Under the pieces are notes generated by a model, which made no database searches, was not told the origin of the DNA, and worked only from the letters and a program-made list of their open reading frames with translations. 45,417 nucleotides of DNA, taken from contig NZ_CAJPPN010000019.1 of assembly GCF_905372525.1 (NCBI RefSeq), forward strand, positions 1 through 45,417, given 5' to 3'. Source of the stretch: an uncultured Porphyromonas sp. Its GTDB lineage: Bacteria; Bacteroidota; Bacteroidia; Bacteroidales; Porphyromonadaceae. Both the position numbers and the translations under genes were made by a program. Positions 1 through 7,891 of this stretch are shown one piece after another; the stretch's first letter is position 1; the number at the start of each line of letters is the position of its first letter.

Positions 1-1
1 C

Positions 2-550
2 CCTACCCCTAACCCTCCTACGCCCCCAGCACCTGGGACAGCAGACCTCATGTTCGTAGTCTATGCCGAAGGGACTAGCAGTGAGAAGTACATTGAGCTC
101 TACAACCCCACAGACCAAGAGATCGACCTCAGCGCCTACACCCTCGTGATGCAGAATTATTCCACAGATGGTCGTACGGACAAAGAGGGTAAAGCCCAAG
201 AGCTGAAGCTCACAGGCAAGATCCCAGCAAAGGGCTTCACGATCTATCAGAATGCCGGTGCGAAGGTGTACCCTAAGGGTATCAAGGACACGAGGGTCAT
301 CAACTTCAATGGTAACGACCCTCTAGCCCTCAAGAAGGGAGACAAAGTCATTGATGTGATTGGCTCCTACCCCAATATATGGCTCATTGGGGACAAGGGT
401 GCGGGTATAGACGTCTTCCTACACCGCAAGACTGACATCAATGCTCCAGCGACGACCTTCGATGCCAATCAGTGGGAATCTACGAGCATAGATAGGGCTA
501 ATGCAAGCAAGCTGGCAGGGCTCATCGAGAAGTACTTCAACAAAAGATAA
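2..550 (+). CDS. Lamin-tail-domain protein, C-terminal part (5' end outside window)
   Basis: The frame is open to the first base of the window, so this is the 3' part of a longer gene. The visible part begins with a Pro/Thr-rich linker (PTPNPPTPPAPG), followed by about 160 residues with the pattern of a lamin-tail (LTD) Ig-like fold: EKYIELYNPTDQEIDLSAY near its start, then alternating strands. LTD domains are often attached to secreted nucleases or surface proteins in Bacteroidota. The stop lies 9 bp before the nuclease lipoprotein start, so the two are probably co-transcribed. The missing N-terminus could carry a signal peptide and a catalytic domain; that cannot be seen. An internal ATG at 50 falls after the linker and is unlikely to be the true start. 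Confidence 0.75.
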   Translation, partial: PTPNPPTPPAPGTADLMFVVYAEGTSSEKYIELYNPTDQEIDLSAYTLVMQNYSTDGRTDKEGKAQELKLTGKIPAKGFTIYQNAGAKVYPKGIKDTRVINFNGNDPLALKKGDKVIDVIGSYPNIWLIGDKGAGIDVFLHRKTDINAPATTFDANQWESTSIDRANASKLAGLIEKYFNKR

Positions 551-559
551 GTCTACTCT

Positions 560-1789
560 ATGACTTCCCCTAAGAAACTCTATACCCTACTCCTATCGCT
601 GATGGTCGGCAGCGTCATAGCTCTAGCTATGGCCTGCACGACACAGCGTAAGGAGCAGCCCATACGCCGAACGCCCCCACTGCAGCTACACCTTCCGTCC
701 TCGACCTCCAAGGTGAAGACAGCGACCAGTGCGGGGGACAACTTCTTCGTACGCCTACAGTCCGAGACCGACTGGACGCTACACCTGTCTCCTGAGACAG
801 CGAAGGAGTGGATCACCCTAGAGCGTACCCGTGGGCAGGCCTCGGCTAGTCCTGTAGATATAGCAGTACAGCTGTCGAAGAACCTCGGGCAGGCACGTGA
901 GGCTAAGCTCATCGTCCGCTCAGGCTCACTGGCTGATACGATTATCATCACACAGCAGGGTACAGCTGCTACACCTCCTACTCCTAATCCCGACCCCAAA
1001 CCCAATCCTCCGACGACAGACCCAAAGGGAGAGCATATCCTTGGTGATGTGACCCTCCTCGAGGCTCCTGCTCTAGCTGGTGGGTCGAACAACTACTACA
1101 TCACCCACAGGGCGAATAACATCGTAAACTTCTCTCTAGAGTACGATGTCGATAAGCGTCACCCTCGCTTCGTCTGCTTCACCTTCGATGATGTCACTTC
1201 AGCGATGGTAGTTAACCGCACCAATGCTTGGGCTTGGGATCCTGAGATCCCCTCACAGCATTCGACGGAGAGCATGTTCAAGAACAGTGGCTACGATCGT
1301 GGTCATCTAGTAGCCTCCCATGACCGTGTCTATAGTCGGGAGGCGAACATGCAGACCTTCTACTACAGTAATATGAGCCCACAGCTCCCCTCATTTAACC
1401 AGAAGTACTGGGGCAAGCTCGAGAAGCAGGTGCAGGACTGGGGGCGCAACAAGAGCTTCCGAGACGTCCTCTATGTCGCTAAGGGCGGTACAATCCGTGA
1501 CGACCAAGTAGAGAACACCAAGGTCAAGGGGCGTATTGTCGTCCCTAAGTACTACTGGATGGCTATGGTCGTCAAGAAGGGAGCTACCTACCACGGCCTA
1601 GCCTTCTGGCTGGAGCACAAGGAATGGAATATGAAGACCCCTATGATGACGGTCGCCATCTCCATCGACGAACTAGAGAAGAAGCTAGGCTTCGACCTCT
1701 TCCATAACTTCCCTGACGAGATAGAGAACAAGTTCGAAGCAGAGGATCCCTCTGATCCCCGTGTGCGTGCCCATTGGCCTGGCATGTAG
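560..1789 (+). CDS. Secreted DNA/RNA non-specific endonuclease, NucA family, lipoprotein
   Basis: 409 aa. A hydrophobic N-terminus ends in the lipobox LAMAC (Cys26), so the protein is probably lipid-anchored. Residues 50-135 look like an all-beta BACON-type domain (SETDWTLHLSPETAKEWITLE ... TIIITQQG). A Pro-rich linker spans 138-156. The rest is the beta-beta-alpha-metal nuclease domain with the catalytic DRGH motif at 246-249 (general-base His249) and the downstream NMSPQ...FNQ segment (271-281) that carries the metal-ligand Asn in this family. These enzymes cut DNA and RNA without sequence preference. A likely role is digestion of extracellular DNA for nucleotides or against neutrophil traps, which is inference. 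It follows an LTD protein by 9 bp. Confidence 0.88.
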   Translation: MTSPKKLYTLLLSLMVGSVIALAMACTTQRKEQPIRRTPPLQLHLPSSTSKVKTATSAGDNFFVRLQSETDWTLHLSPETAKEWITLERTRGQASASPVDIAVQLSKNLGQAREAKLIVRSGSLADTIIITQQGTAATPPTPNPDPKPNPPTTDPKGEHILGDVTLLEAPALAGGSNNYYITHRANNIVNFSLEYDVDKRHPRFVCFTFDDVTSAMVVNRTNAWAWDPEIPSQHSTESMFKNSGYDRGHLVASHDRVYSREANMQTFYYSNMSPQLPSFNQKYWGKLEKQVQDWGRNKSFRDVLYVAKGGTIRDDQVENTKVKGRIVVPKYYWMAMVVKKGATYHGLAFWLEHKEWNMKTPMMTVAISIDELEKKLGFDLFHNFPDEIENKFEAEDPSDPRVRAHWPGM

Positions 1790-1862
1790 TCACGCTAGGA
1801 TAGGGTTAAGTGCCGACAAAGCCTACTCCCCGTAGGGAGACCCTATAGACATACCACGAATA

Positions 1863-1904
1863 GAAGAGGTGCAGCCCCCCTAACACTGGGGACTGCGCCT
1901 CTTC
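1863..1904 (+). terminator. Hairpin terminator after the nuclease gene
   Basis: Long inverted repeat GAAGAGG...CCCC / GGGG...CCTCTTC with an AT-rich 3' side (AATTAT). It lies 74 bp after the nuclease stop and before the tandem repeats. Confidence 0.6.
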
Positions 1905-1911
1905 AATTATC

Positions 1912-2335
1912 GTAGTTAAGAGGAGGGGGAGCACAATGCATCACGGGCAAGACTTCCTTTCTCCTCCATCTTTCCCCTATCACCTTGTGAAGCAAGCGAA
2001 GCACAGGGCTCTGCTGGTAAGACTTCCTTTCTCCTTCTCCCATTACTTATCGTCTTGAGAGGAAGGAGGAGCACAGAACAGCACCAATAGGGCTAGCCTT
2101 CTCCTCCCATTGCTTATCGTCTTGAGAGGAAGGCGGAGCACAGAACTGCACCGATAGGGCTAACCTTCTCCTCCCATTGCTTATCGTCTTGAGAGGAAGG
2201 AGGAGCACAGAACTGCACCGATAGGGCTAACCTTCTCCTCCCATTGCTTATCGTCTTGAGAGGAAGGCGAAGCACAGAACAGCAGCGATAGGGCTAGCCT
2301 TCTCCTCCCATTGCTTATCGTCCTGTGGGATGTAG
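1912..2335. repeat. 67-bp tandem repeat array (about five clear units plus two decayed units)
   Basis: The phrase CTTATCGTCTTGAGAGG, or a close variant, begins at 2046, 2113, 2180, 2247 and 2314, exactly 67 bp apart. The units are near-identical and also share GGAGCACAGAAC and ATAGGGCTA blocks. Two degenerate versions precede them (about 1912-2045). The array fills the gap between the nuclease gene and the minus-strand SDR gene and encodes no plausible protein. Confidence 0.85.
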
Positions 2336-2359
2336 AGCTTAGGAGGGAAGCTCCCACCA

Positions 2360-3145
2360 CTAAGCATCCTTCCTGTTCAATCCCATCGCAGCCAGCAGAA
2401 CAAAGATTTTCGGCACGAAGGGGATCATCTTCAGGGCTAGCCGTTGTGACCAAGTCACACCTGATATAATCCTCCTCTTCCCTCGGAGCATTGCTCGGTA
2501 GCTATCTAGGGCGACCTTGTAGGGACTCTGAGTGAGTGCCTGGGCTAGTCCCGTACCCTCGAGACCAGCAGCCGTCCCAAACTCCGTGCTCAGCCCACCC
2601 GGGAGGACACTCGTCACGGTCACACCTGTCCCTCGGGTCTCCATCCATAGAGCCTCGGAGAGCGAGGTTACGTAAGCCTTTGCGGCGAAGTAGGTGGCTT
2701 GGTAGGGGCCAGGGAGGAGCGAAGCGGTGGAAGAGACGTTGAGGATGCGCCCTGTCCCCCGACGTAGGAAGTCTGGGAGGAAGAGTTTGGTGAGGTGGGT
2801 CAGAGCGACGATATCCACCGAGATTAGGTTGATCTCCTCCTCTATGGGACGCTCGGCGAAGCTCCCTTGCCCCCCGAGCCCAGCATTATTGATGAGATAG
2901 TCCACCTCTATTCCCCGATCTGCGAGGGCATCGTAGATCTGCTGAGGGGCTTCGGGGCGTGAGAGGTCATAGCTGAGGGTGAGGACATCTACCTGATACT
3001 GGGCTTCTAGCTCCGCCTTCAGTTCATTAAGCCGATCCAAGCGACGAGCCACGAGGACAAGATCCCCTCCACGTGAGGCATGCACACGGGCATACTCACG
3101 GCCTAGACCGCTGGAGGCTCCAGTGATGAGTGCTACTTTCTTCAT
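2360..3145 (-). CDS. Short-chain dehydrogenase/reductase (classical SDR)
   Basis: 261 aa, the usual length for a classical SDR. The Rossmann nucleotide-binding motif TGASSGLG is at residues 8-15, NNAG at about 87-90, the catalytic Ser lies in the SSTAS segment and the Tyr/Lys pair in YFAAK. Arg residues after beta-2 (ARRLDRL) suggest NADP(H) preference. It resembles the DltE/YqjQ-like SDRs acting on acyl or carbonyl substrates, but the substrate cannot be read from sequence. It stands alone between repeat-filled gaps, with no partner gene. Confidence 0.85.
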   Translation of the reverse strand: MKKVALITGASSGLGREYARVHASRGGDLVLVARRLDRLNELKAELEAQYQVDVLTLSYDLSRPEAPQQIYDALADRGIEVDYLINNAGLGGQGSFAERPIEEEINLISVDIVALTHLTKLFLPDFLRRGTGRILNVSSTASLLPGPYQATYFAAKAYVTSLSEALWMETRGTGVTVTSVLPGGLSTEFGTAAGLEGTGLAQALTQSPYKVALDSYRAMLRGKRRIISGVTWSQRLALKMIPFVPKIFVLLAAMGLNRKDA

Positions 3146-3365
3146 TGTACCTACCTATTATATGTCTATTAGATGATGATCTGGGCAGTAGGCGTGTGGG
3201 GTACTGCTCTATGAGAAGAAAACAAACGGAGAGGTAGAGATGTTGGCTGTCCCCTACCATTTAGATGAAGTGAACCCGATTCCACCCTCATAGCTCTCTC
3301 CAGCACCCCACGAAACCCTCCAGCTAACTCACTCTGTAGCGCACACATCGGGAGGGGCTCAGAGG

Positions 3366-3455
3366 ACATACCGAGAGCGTGTGATAGGACTCGGTATGTT
3401 CGCACCCATCACCTATGTAAGGTGACCGAGGCGAGGATACCGAGTCCTCTCCTTC
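3366..3455. repeat. Hairpin-rich intergenic module (23-bp family, copy A)
   Basis: Contains the inverted repeat ACATACCGAG (3366-3375) / CTCGGTATGT (3390-3399), a second hairpin TCACCTATGTAAGGTGA at 3409-3425, and a further TACCGAG block near 3440. The same TCACCTATGTAAGGTGA hairpin and TACCGAGAGCG palindrome recur at about 27482-27541, and the TACCGAGAGCG palindrome also at 14177-14208. Confidence 0.75.
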
Positions 3456-3854
3456 GAACATTACGTGTCCACTCTAGGGCCATCAGAATGCCTGCTTCAA
3501 ATACATCACGACCAGCATACATGATCCCTATCCTTGGGCTGATCGAGAGGATACAATCCTTCTGAGGACAGAGCGAGTAACGACAATAGATCCCCCCTAC
3601 CCCTTAGGTACATAGAGGGAGGGGTAACGATCTAGGAAAGGAGGCTAAAACCTTCAATAGAGGCATCTATCAGGAGGGATATAAGGATGGTGTACCCCAG
3701 GCGTCCGAACAAGTGGTGTGGGAGGAGCAGACCACGAAGGGGGGATATTAGCTCCCCCACTATCCTTAGACTTAGCACCACCACATGAGGACGAGGATCA
3801 TGGGCTATATATGCGCCCCCACCGACTCCCCACTAGGTCTATGGGGACGCAGAC

Positions 3855-4220
3855 TAGAGCTGACATATGAACTGATCACTAGAGGTCAAGGGCAATGTGA
3901 TCAAGGAGCATACATCGAAGATAGAAACACCTACACCTAAGCACATACTTACCAGGCATATACCCACCACCCAGGAGAGACAAAGTATACACGTGTGTAC
4001 ACACTAGTGTACTCATGTGTACACTGTTGTATACACGCGTGTACACTACCTCGCTCTAAGTATGTCCCCAGTAGGGTGCTCCTCATACGGCCTTCGGGGC
4101 AAGTGCTAGGAGGCTCTGGAGGTCGAGGTTGGAGCTCCCCTGAGCACAAGATAATCCCATCAAAGTATCTAAGCGAGGGGAATACTACGGGAGACCACGC
4201 ATCGGCTCTGGGACTGGACG
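3855..4220 (+). repeat. Dispersed three-dyad intergenic element, copy 1 (core 3985-4046)
   Basis: The core is three 18-bp dyads separated by 4 bp: GTATACACGTGTGTACAC, GTGTACTCATGTGTACAC and GTATACACGCGTGTACAC. It is followed by the conserved tail CGCTCTAAGTATGTCC. The flanks align, with divergence, to copies 2 and 3: CGAAGATAGAA upstream, and the AGCTCCC...ATAATCCC...GGCTCTGGG blocks downstream. The element ends about 30 bp before the predicted -7 box of the DUF2795/por operon. Confidence 0.85.
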
Positions 4221-4250
4221 GGAGGACGAGCATCGTGTCCGAATAATTGT

Positions 4251-4258
4251 TATTTTTG
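4251..4258 (+). promoter_or_regulatory. Predicted -7 box for the DUF2795/por operon
   Basis: TATTTTTG matches the Bacteroidota TAnnTTTG -7 consensus and lies 60 bp before the DUF2795 start. No clear TTTG -33 box is seen at the expected spacing. Confidence 0.5.
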
Positions 4259-4318
4259 CACCCTAGTACGAAGACGTGGTCTTCACCTATAAAACGACTT
4301 ATAAACAAAGAAATAACT

Positions 4319-4540
4319 ATGTACTGGACTCTAGAACTCGCCTCTAAGCTCGAGGATGCACCATGGCCTGCGAGCCGCGACGAACTGATCGACTATGCAC
4401 AGCGCTCCGGCGCCCCCATTGAGGTCATAGAGAACCTACAAGAGATGGAGGACGAAGGCGAACTCTACGAATCAATCGAGGACATCTGGCCCGACTACCC
4501 AAGTAAGGAAGACTTCTTCTTCGACGAGGAGGAGTACTAG
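4319..4540 (+). CDS. DUF2795 family small acidic protein
   Basis: 73 aa. I chose the ATG at 4319 over an upstream in-frame ATG at 4247, because the upstream one lies at the promoter and adds a non-conserved basic tail, whereas MYWTLELASKLEDAPWP is a typical family start. The protein is rich in Asp and Glu with an acidic C-terminus (FFFDEEEY). DUF2795 proteins are small helical proteins common in Bacteroidota, with no assigned function known to me. It sits 28 bp before porP, so it probably heads the same transcript. Confidence 0.8.
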   Translation: MYWTLELASKLEDAPWPASRDELIDYAQRSGAPIEVIENLQEMEDEGELYESIEDIWPDYPSKEDFFFDEEEY

Positions 4541-4568
4541 CTCCAGTTACTCTACCAGCACGCCCTAG

Positions 4569-5525
4569 ATGAAGCGCCCCCTCACCGTCTCACGCCTCCT
4601 GACCCGAGGACGACCGATGAGGGCTCTTGCGCTCCTATCCCTCCTCGGGGGGCTACCTATAGGACTATATGCCCAGCGGTCGCCCCTCGTGAGGCAGTGG
4701 CAGGAGGCTCATGCCTACATCTGCCCTGCAGCTATCGCCCTCAGTGACGAGCAGCGCATCCTAGGTCTGTACTCCTACGAGGAGCGACAGAGTAGCCTCT
4801 ATGGGGCTATGACCGATCTTCCTATCAGCCTCCTCGGGAGGGAGCATGGGGTCGGAGCTGGGGTGATGAATAGCACTCGGGGGCTTACCTCCGGCACGGA
4901 GTTCGCCGCTCGCTATGCGTGGCTACAGGGGCTACTCGGTGGGCGACTACAGATAGGTCTGGAGGGTGTACTCGCTCGTACTGCCTTCGACGGAGCACGA
5001 GCACTGGAGGAAGGGATCACCGACCCCCAGCTACCGACGACGAAGGTCGAGGGCAAAGCCTTTGACCTTGGTCTGGGTCTTTATTGGCGTGGGGCAGGTC
5101 TTAGCATAGGCTTGTCTGCCCAGCATCTACTAGGAGCGGAGGTCTACCTCACGGATCGCTATCAGCTCCACCTCCCACGGAGCTACTCCGCCAGCATCAG
5201 TTACCGTCTCGGGCAGGGCTCCACGGGACTAAGCTGGGAGGGCTCACTACTCGGCATATACCACGAGAGCGATGGCTATCGTAGTGACCTAGGGCTGAGG
5301 GCATGGTGGCGGGGACGCTTCGTCCTCGGTGCCGTCTATCGCTGGGACAGAGCGGTAGGCATCCAGCTAGGAGCCTCATTCTCTAGGCTCTACTTAGGCT
5401 ACCAGGGGGAGCTCTCTACACAGCATCGAGGGCAGCTCCACCACGAGCTCCTAGTCAGCTACTCATTCCCCCTATCTAGGCAGAGAGGTAGGCCGCAGCA
5501 CTACAAGAGCGTGCGGCTACTCTAA
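4569..5525 (+). CDS. porP: PorP/SprF-family type IX secretion outer-membrane protein
   Basis: 318 aa. The signal sequence ends near GLYAQ; Met17 (4617) would give a more compact signal peptide and may be the true start. The remainder is made of amphipathic strands ending in an aromatic-rich barrel C-terminus, as in the PorP/SprF family, whose members anchor periplasmic rings or surface adhesins to the outer membrane. It includes the family-typical ARYAWLQGLLGGRLQIGLEG and GLGLYWRGAGLSIGLSAQHLL stretches. It is directly followed, 15 bp on, by porK, giving the canonical porP-K-L-M-N order of Porphyromonas, which is the strongest support. Confidence 0.93.
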   Translation: MKRPLTVSRLLTRGRPMRALALLSLLGGLPIGLYAQRSPLVRQWQEAHAYICPAAIALSDEQRILGLYSYEERQSSLYGAMTDLPISLLGREHGVGAGVMNSTRGLTSGTEFAARYAWLQGLLGGRLQIGLEGVLARTAFDGARALEEGITDPQLPTTKVEGKAFDLGLGLYWRGAGLSIGLSAQHLLGAEVYLTDRYQLHLPRSYSASISYRLGQGSTGLSWEGSLLGIYHESDGYRSDLGLRAWWRGRFVLGAVYRWDRAVGIQLGASFSRLYLGYQGELSTQHRGQLHHELLVSYSFPLSRQRGRPQHYKSVRLL

Positions 5526-5540
5526 TCAAAACGACAAGAG

Positions 5541-6971
5541 ATGAAGAAGATCTTTCATCGGGAAGGTGACCTCCTACTAGCCCTACTCCTGCTGGGCTTC
5601 GTGGCCTCCTGCGGATCCTCCCACAGCCCGAGAGGTGCAGGGGTAAGGGCGGCACGACTTACCTCGTGGAATGAACCTGCACCCTACGGCATGGTACTCA
5701 TCCCTCGGGGGCACATCCACATGGGGGAGCAGCATCCAGACAGCCTATGGGGCGATCCCGCACACTCACGTGGGGTCTCGGTAGATGGCTTCTGGATGGA
5801 TCGTACCGAGGTGACCAATGCCCAGTACCGCCAGTTCGTCTACTACGTAAGAGACTCGATCCTACGAGAGCGACTAGCCGACCCAGCCTACGGAGGTGAT
5901 GAGAGCTACAAGATCACTGAGGACAAGTACGGTGAGCCCATCCCCCCACGACTTGACTGGTCTCGCCCGATCCCCTCGGAGAAGCGAGCTTCGGACGAAG
6001 AGCTTCGTGCCCTACAAAGCCTCTACTACACCAATCCCATCACAGGAGAGCGTAAGCTAGATCCTGCACAGCTCAACTACCGCTACGAGCGGTACGACCA
6101 TCGGGCAGCAGCCCTATGGCGCAATAGGCTACGTCATGCTCAGACCAACCCTGAGTGGACACCTTCGCCTAATACCCCTGTCTTGATCACCAAGGATACA
6201 GCCTACCTAGATGCTACGGGCAAGATCGTCCGTGAGACGATTACCCGTCCTCTGACGAGCGAATATGACTTCCTCAGCACCTACATAGTCCCCGTCCTAC
6301 CCGATGAGACGGTTTGGGTCAATGACTTCCCCAACTCCCGCAATGAGATCTACACCACCCGCTACTTCAGCCATCCTGGCTACGATGACTACCCCGTAGT
6401 CGGTGTGACCTGGGAGCAGGCAGATGCCTACTGCGCTTGGCGCACAGCTACCTACCGTGCTGGGCTCAAGCTCCCCGAGGGACAGGTCGTGGAGGAGTTT
6501 CGTCTGCCGACAGAGGCCGAGTGGGAGTACGCCGCCCGCATGGGCGTAGATAGTCTGAAGTATCCCTGGAGCTCGGAGGGCCTTCGTGCCCCTAAGGGTT
6601 GCCTACTGGGCAACTTCAAGCCCGGCGATGGGAACTACACCGCAGACAAGCACCTCATCACGGCACGTGTCTCCTCCTATCCCCCCAATGACTTCGGGCT
6701 GTATGATATGGCAGGCAATGTAGCTGAGTGGACGAGCACCTCGTGGAGTGCCTCTGGCCTACGCAAGGTGAACGATGTCAATCCCGAGCTACGTGGCCAC
6801 GTAGACTTCAAGGATCCCATCAGTCGCACGATGAAGGTCATCAAGGGAGGCTCATGGAAGGATATAGCTCGCTACATACAGGCCAATAACCGCAGCCGAG
6901 CAGCGCAGAGCGAGGCTCATTCGTACATCGGCTTCCGCTGTGTACGCTCCGCCGTGGAGTTCGCCAAGTAA
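5541..6971 (+). CDS. porK: Type IX secretion ring lipoprotein PorK/GldK
   Basis: 476 aa. Lipoprotein signal with lipobox VASC (Cys24). The mature protein is a formylglycine-generating-enzyme-like (sulfatase-modifying-factor) fold: GMVLIPRGHIHMGEQ near residue 50, DRTEVTNAQYRQFV near 90, VVGVTWEQADAYCAW, FRLPTEAEWEYAAR, GLYDMAGNVAEWTS, and a C-terminal RAAQSEAHSYIGFRCVRS. PorK and PorN form the large periplasmic ring attached to the outer membrane in T9SS. Length and gene order match known PorK proteins. Confidence 0.96.
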   Translation: MKKIFHREGDLLLALLLLGFVASCGSSHSPRGAGVRAARLTSWNEPAPYGMVLIPRGHIHMGEQHPDSLWGDPAHSRGVSVDGFWMDRTEVTNAQYRQFVYYVRDSILRERLADPAYGGDESYKITEDKYGEPIPPRLDWSRPIPSEKRASDEELRALQSLYYTNPITGERKLDPAQLNYRYERYDHRAAALWRNRLRHAQTNPEWTPSPNTPVLITKDTAYLDATGKIVRETITRPLTSEYDFLSTYIVPVLPDETVWVNDFPNSRNEIYTTRYFSHPGYDDYPVVGVTWEQADAYCAWRTATYRAGLKLPEGQVVEEFRLPTEAEWEYAARMGVDSLKYPWSSEGLRAPKGCLLGNFKPGDGNYTADKHLITARVSSYPPNDFGLYDMAGNVAEWTSTSWSASGLRKVNDVNPELRGHVDFKDPISRTMKVIKGGSWKDIARYIQANNRSRAAQSEAHSYIGFRCVRSAVEFAK

Positions 6972-7002
6972 ATACAACCACTACCCGATATAGCTACTGA
7001 AT

Positions 7003-7887
7003 ATGTCTGCACATCCCCGTCTGCTCTCCCGCCTAGAGACGTTCCTAGCCAGTGAGCGAGGTCGGCGCATCCTCAATCGGTTCTACTCCTGGGGGGCAGC
7101 CTTCGTGATCCTCGGAGCTCTCTTCAAGCTCCTACATATTAGATATGGTGACGAGATACTGCTGGTCAGTATGCTCACCGAGTTTGTCGTCTTCTTCATC
7201 TCTGGCTTTGAGCGCCCAGAGAAGAGCTATGACTGGGAGGCCGTCTTTCCCGAACTTCGGGGAGCAGAGGAGGTACCCCTCTCCGAGTCTATCTCACGCA
7301 GAGAGGCTCTCATTCAGCGTGCCCAGCAGGGTGCTCCAGCCCTCCAGAGCGGGACATGCGCATCACAGAGTCCACAGTCACTAGTCAGCCAACAGACGAT
7401 ATCCTCAGAGGAAGTGGAGCACCTGCGTGAGGCTATTGACCGCCTCGGGGAGGCAGCTGCACAGCTAGCACGCATCGGGTCAGTATCCAGTGAGATGACG
7501 AAGCGATACGAACTGATGGCTCTCGACTACAGCAAGATGAGCCAGCACTCTGCCCAGTACCTTGGGGAGATGGAGAGCCTTGCCCGCAACGTCACGGGGC
7601 TCAATGCCATCTATGAGCTACAGCTCAAGAGCATCAGTAGCCAAGTAGAGACCATCGATCGTATCAATTCGGGTCTCCAGCATATCCGACAGATGTACGA
7701 AGGGGGACTACCCGACAGCGAGGCCTTCGGCAGGGAGAGCGCACACCTTACCCAGCAGCTCACCCAGCTCAACGACGTATATGCACGCCTACTGCGAGCC
7801 CTCACGGTGAATATGACCACTCCGGGGGCACCGCATACCCCCTACACTGCCTCTCCCTCCGATCAAGACGACCACATAGCACGCTAA
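7003..7887 (+). CDS. porL: Type IX secretion motor inner-membrane protein PorL/GldL
   Basis: 294 aa. Two adjacent transmembrane helices, at about 28-46 and 51-69. The second contains Glu60 (SMLTEFVVFFISGFE), which corresponds to the conserved membrane Glu used for proton flow in GldL. The long cytoplasmic C-terminus is helical and Gln/Ser-rich (about 130-270, likely coiled coil). PorL forms a pentamer around a PorM dimer and powers secretion from the proton gradient. The stop lies 4 bp before porM. Confidence 0.95.
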   Translation: MSAHPRLLSRLETFLASERGRRILNRFYSWGAAFVILGALFKLLHIRYGDEILLVSMLTEFVVFFISGFERPEKSYDWEAVFPELRGAEEVPLSESISRREALIQRAQQGAPALQSGTCASQSPQSLVSQQTISSEEVEHLREAIDRLGEAAAQLARIGSVSSEMTKRYELMALDYSKMSQHSAQYLGEMESLARNVTGLNAIYELQLKSISSQVETIDRINSGLQHIRQMYEGGLPDSEAFGRESAHLTQQLTQLNDVYARLLRALTVNMTTPGAPHTPYTASPSDQDDHIAR

Positions 7888-7891
7888 GGAT

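Larger units (their letters stand above)
3146..4318. other. Intergenic region with two repeat families and no convincing gene
   Basis: The divergent gap between the SDR gene and the DUF2795/por operon. It holds hairpin module A and dispersed element copy 1. The rest (about 3460-3850) has only short imperfect palindromes. No open frame here has protein-like composition. Confidence 0.6.

Noticed and set aside
3985..4046. CRISPR array
   Set aside because: The 22-bp units are continuous dyads with 4-bp separators, not repeats with unique spacers of 30 bp or more. No cas genes are present.
3855..4220. Insertion sequence or MITE
   Set aside because: No transposase frame, no terminal inverted repeats at the edges and no visible target duplications. 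Unknown mobile origin is still possible.
3995..4246. Open frames across the dispersed element (3949-4308 minus, 3995-4246 plus; similar ones at 26293-26611, 35322-35877 and 43046-43228)
   Set aside because: They arise from the stop-poor alternating GTGTAC repeat (reads as VYTRVYT on either strand), and the reading frame and ends differ between copies, so there is no sign of protein conservation.
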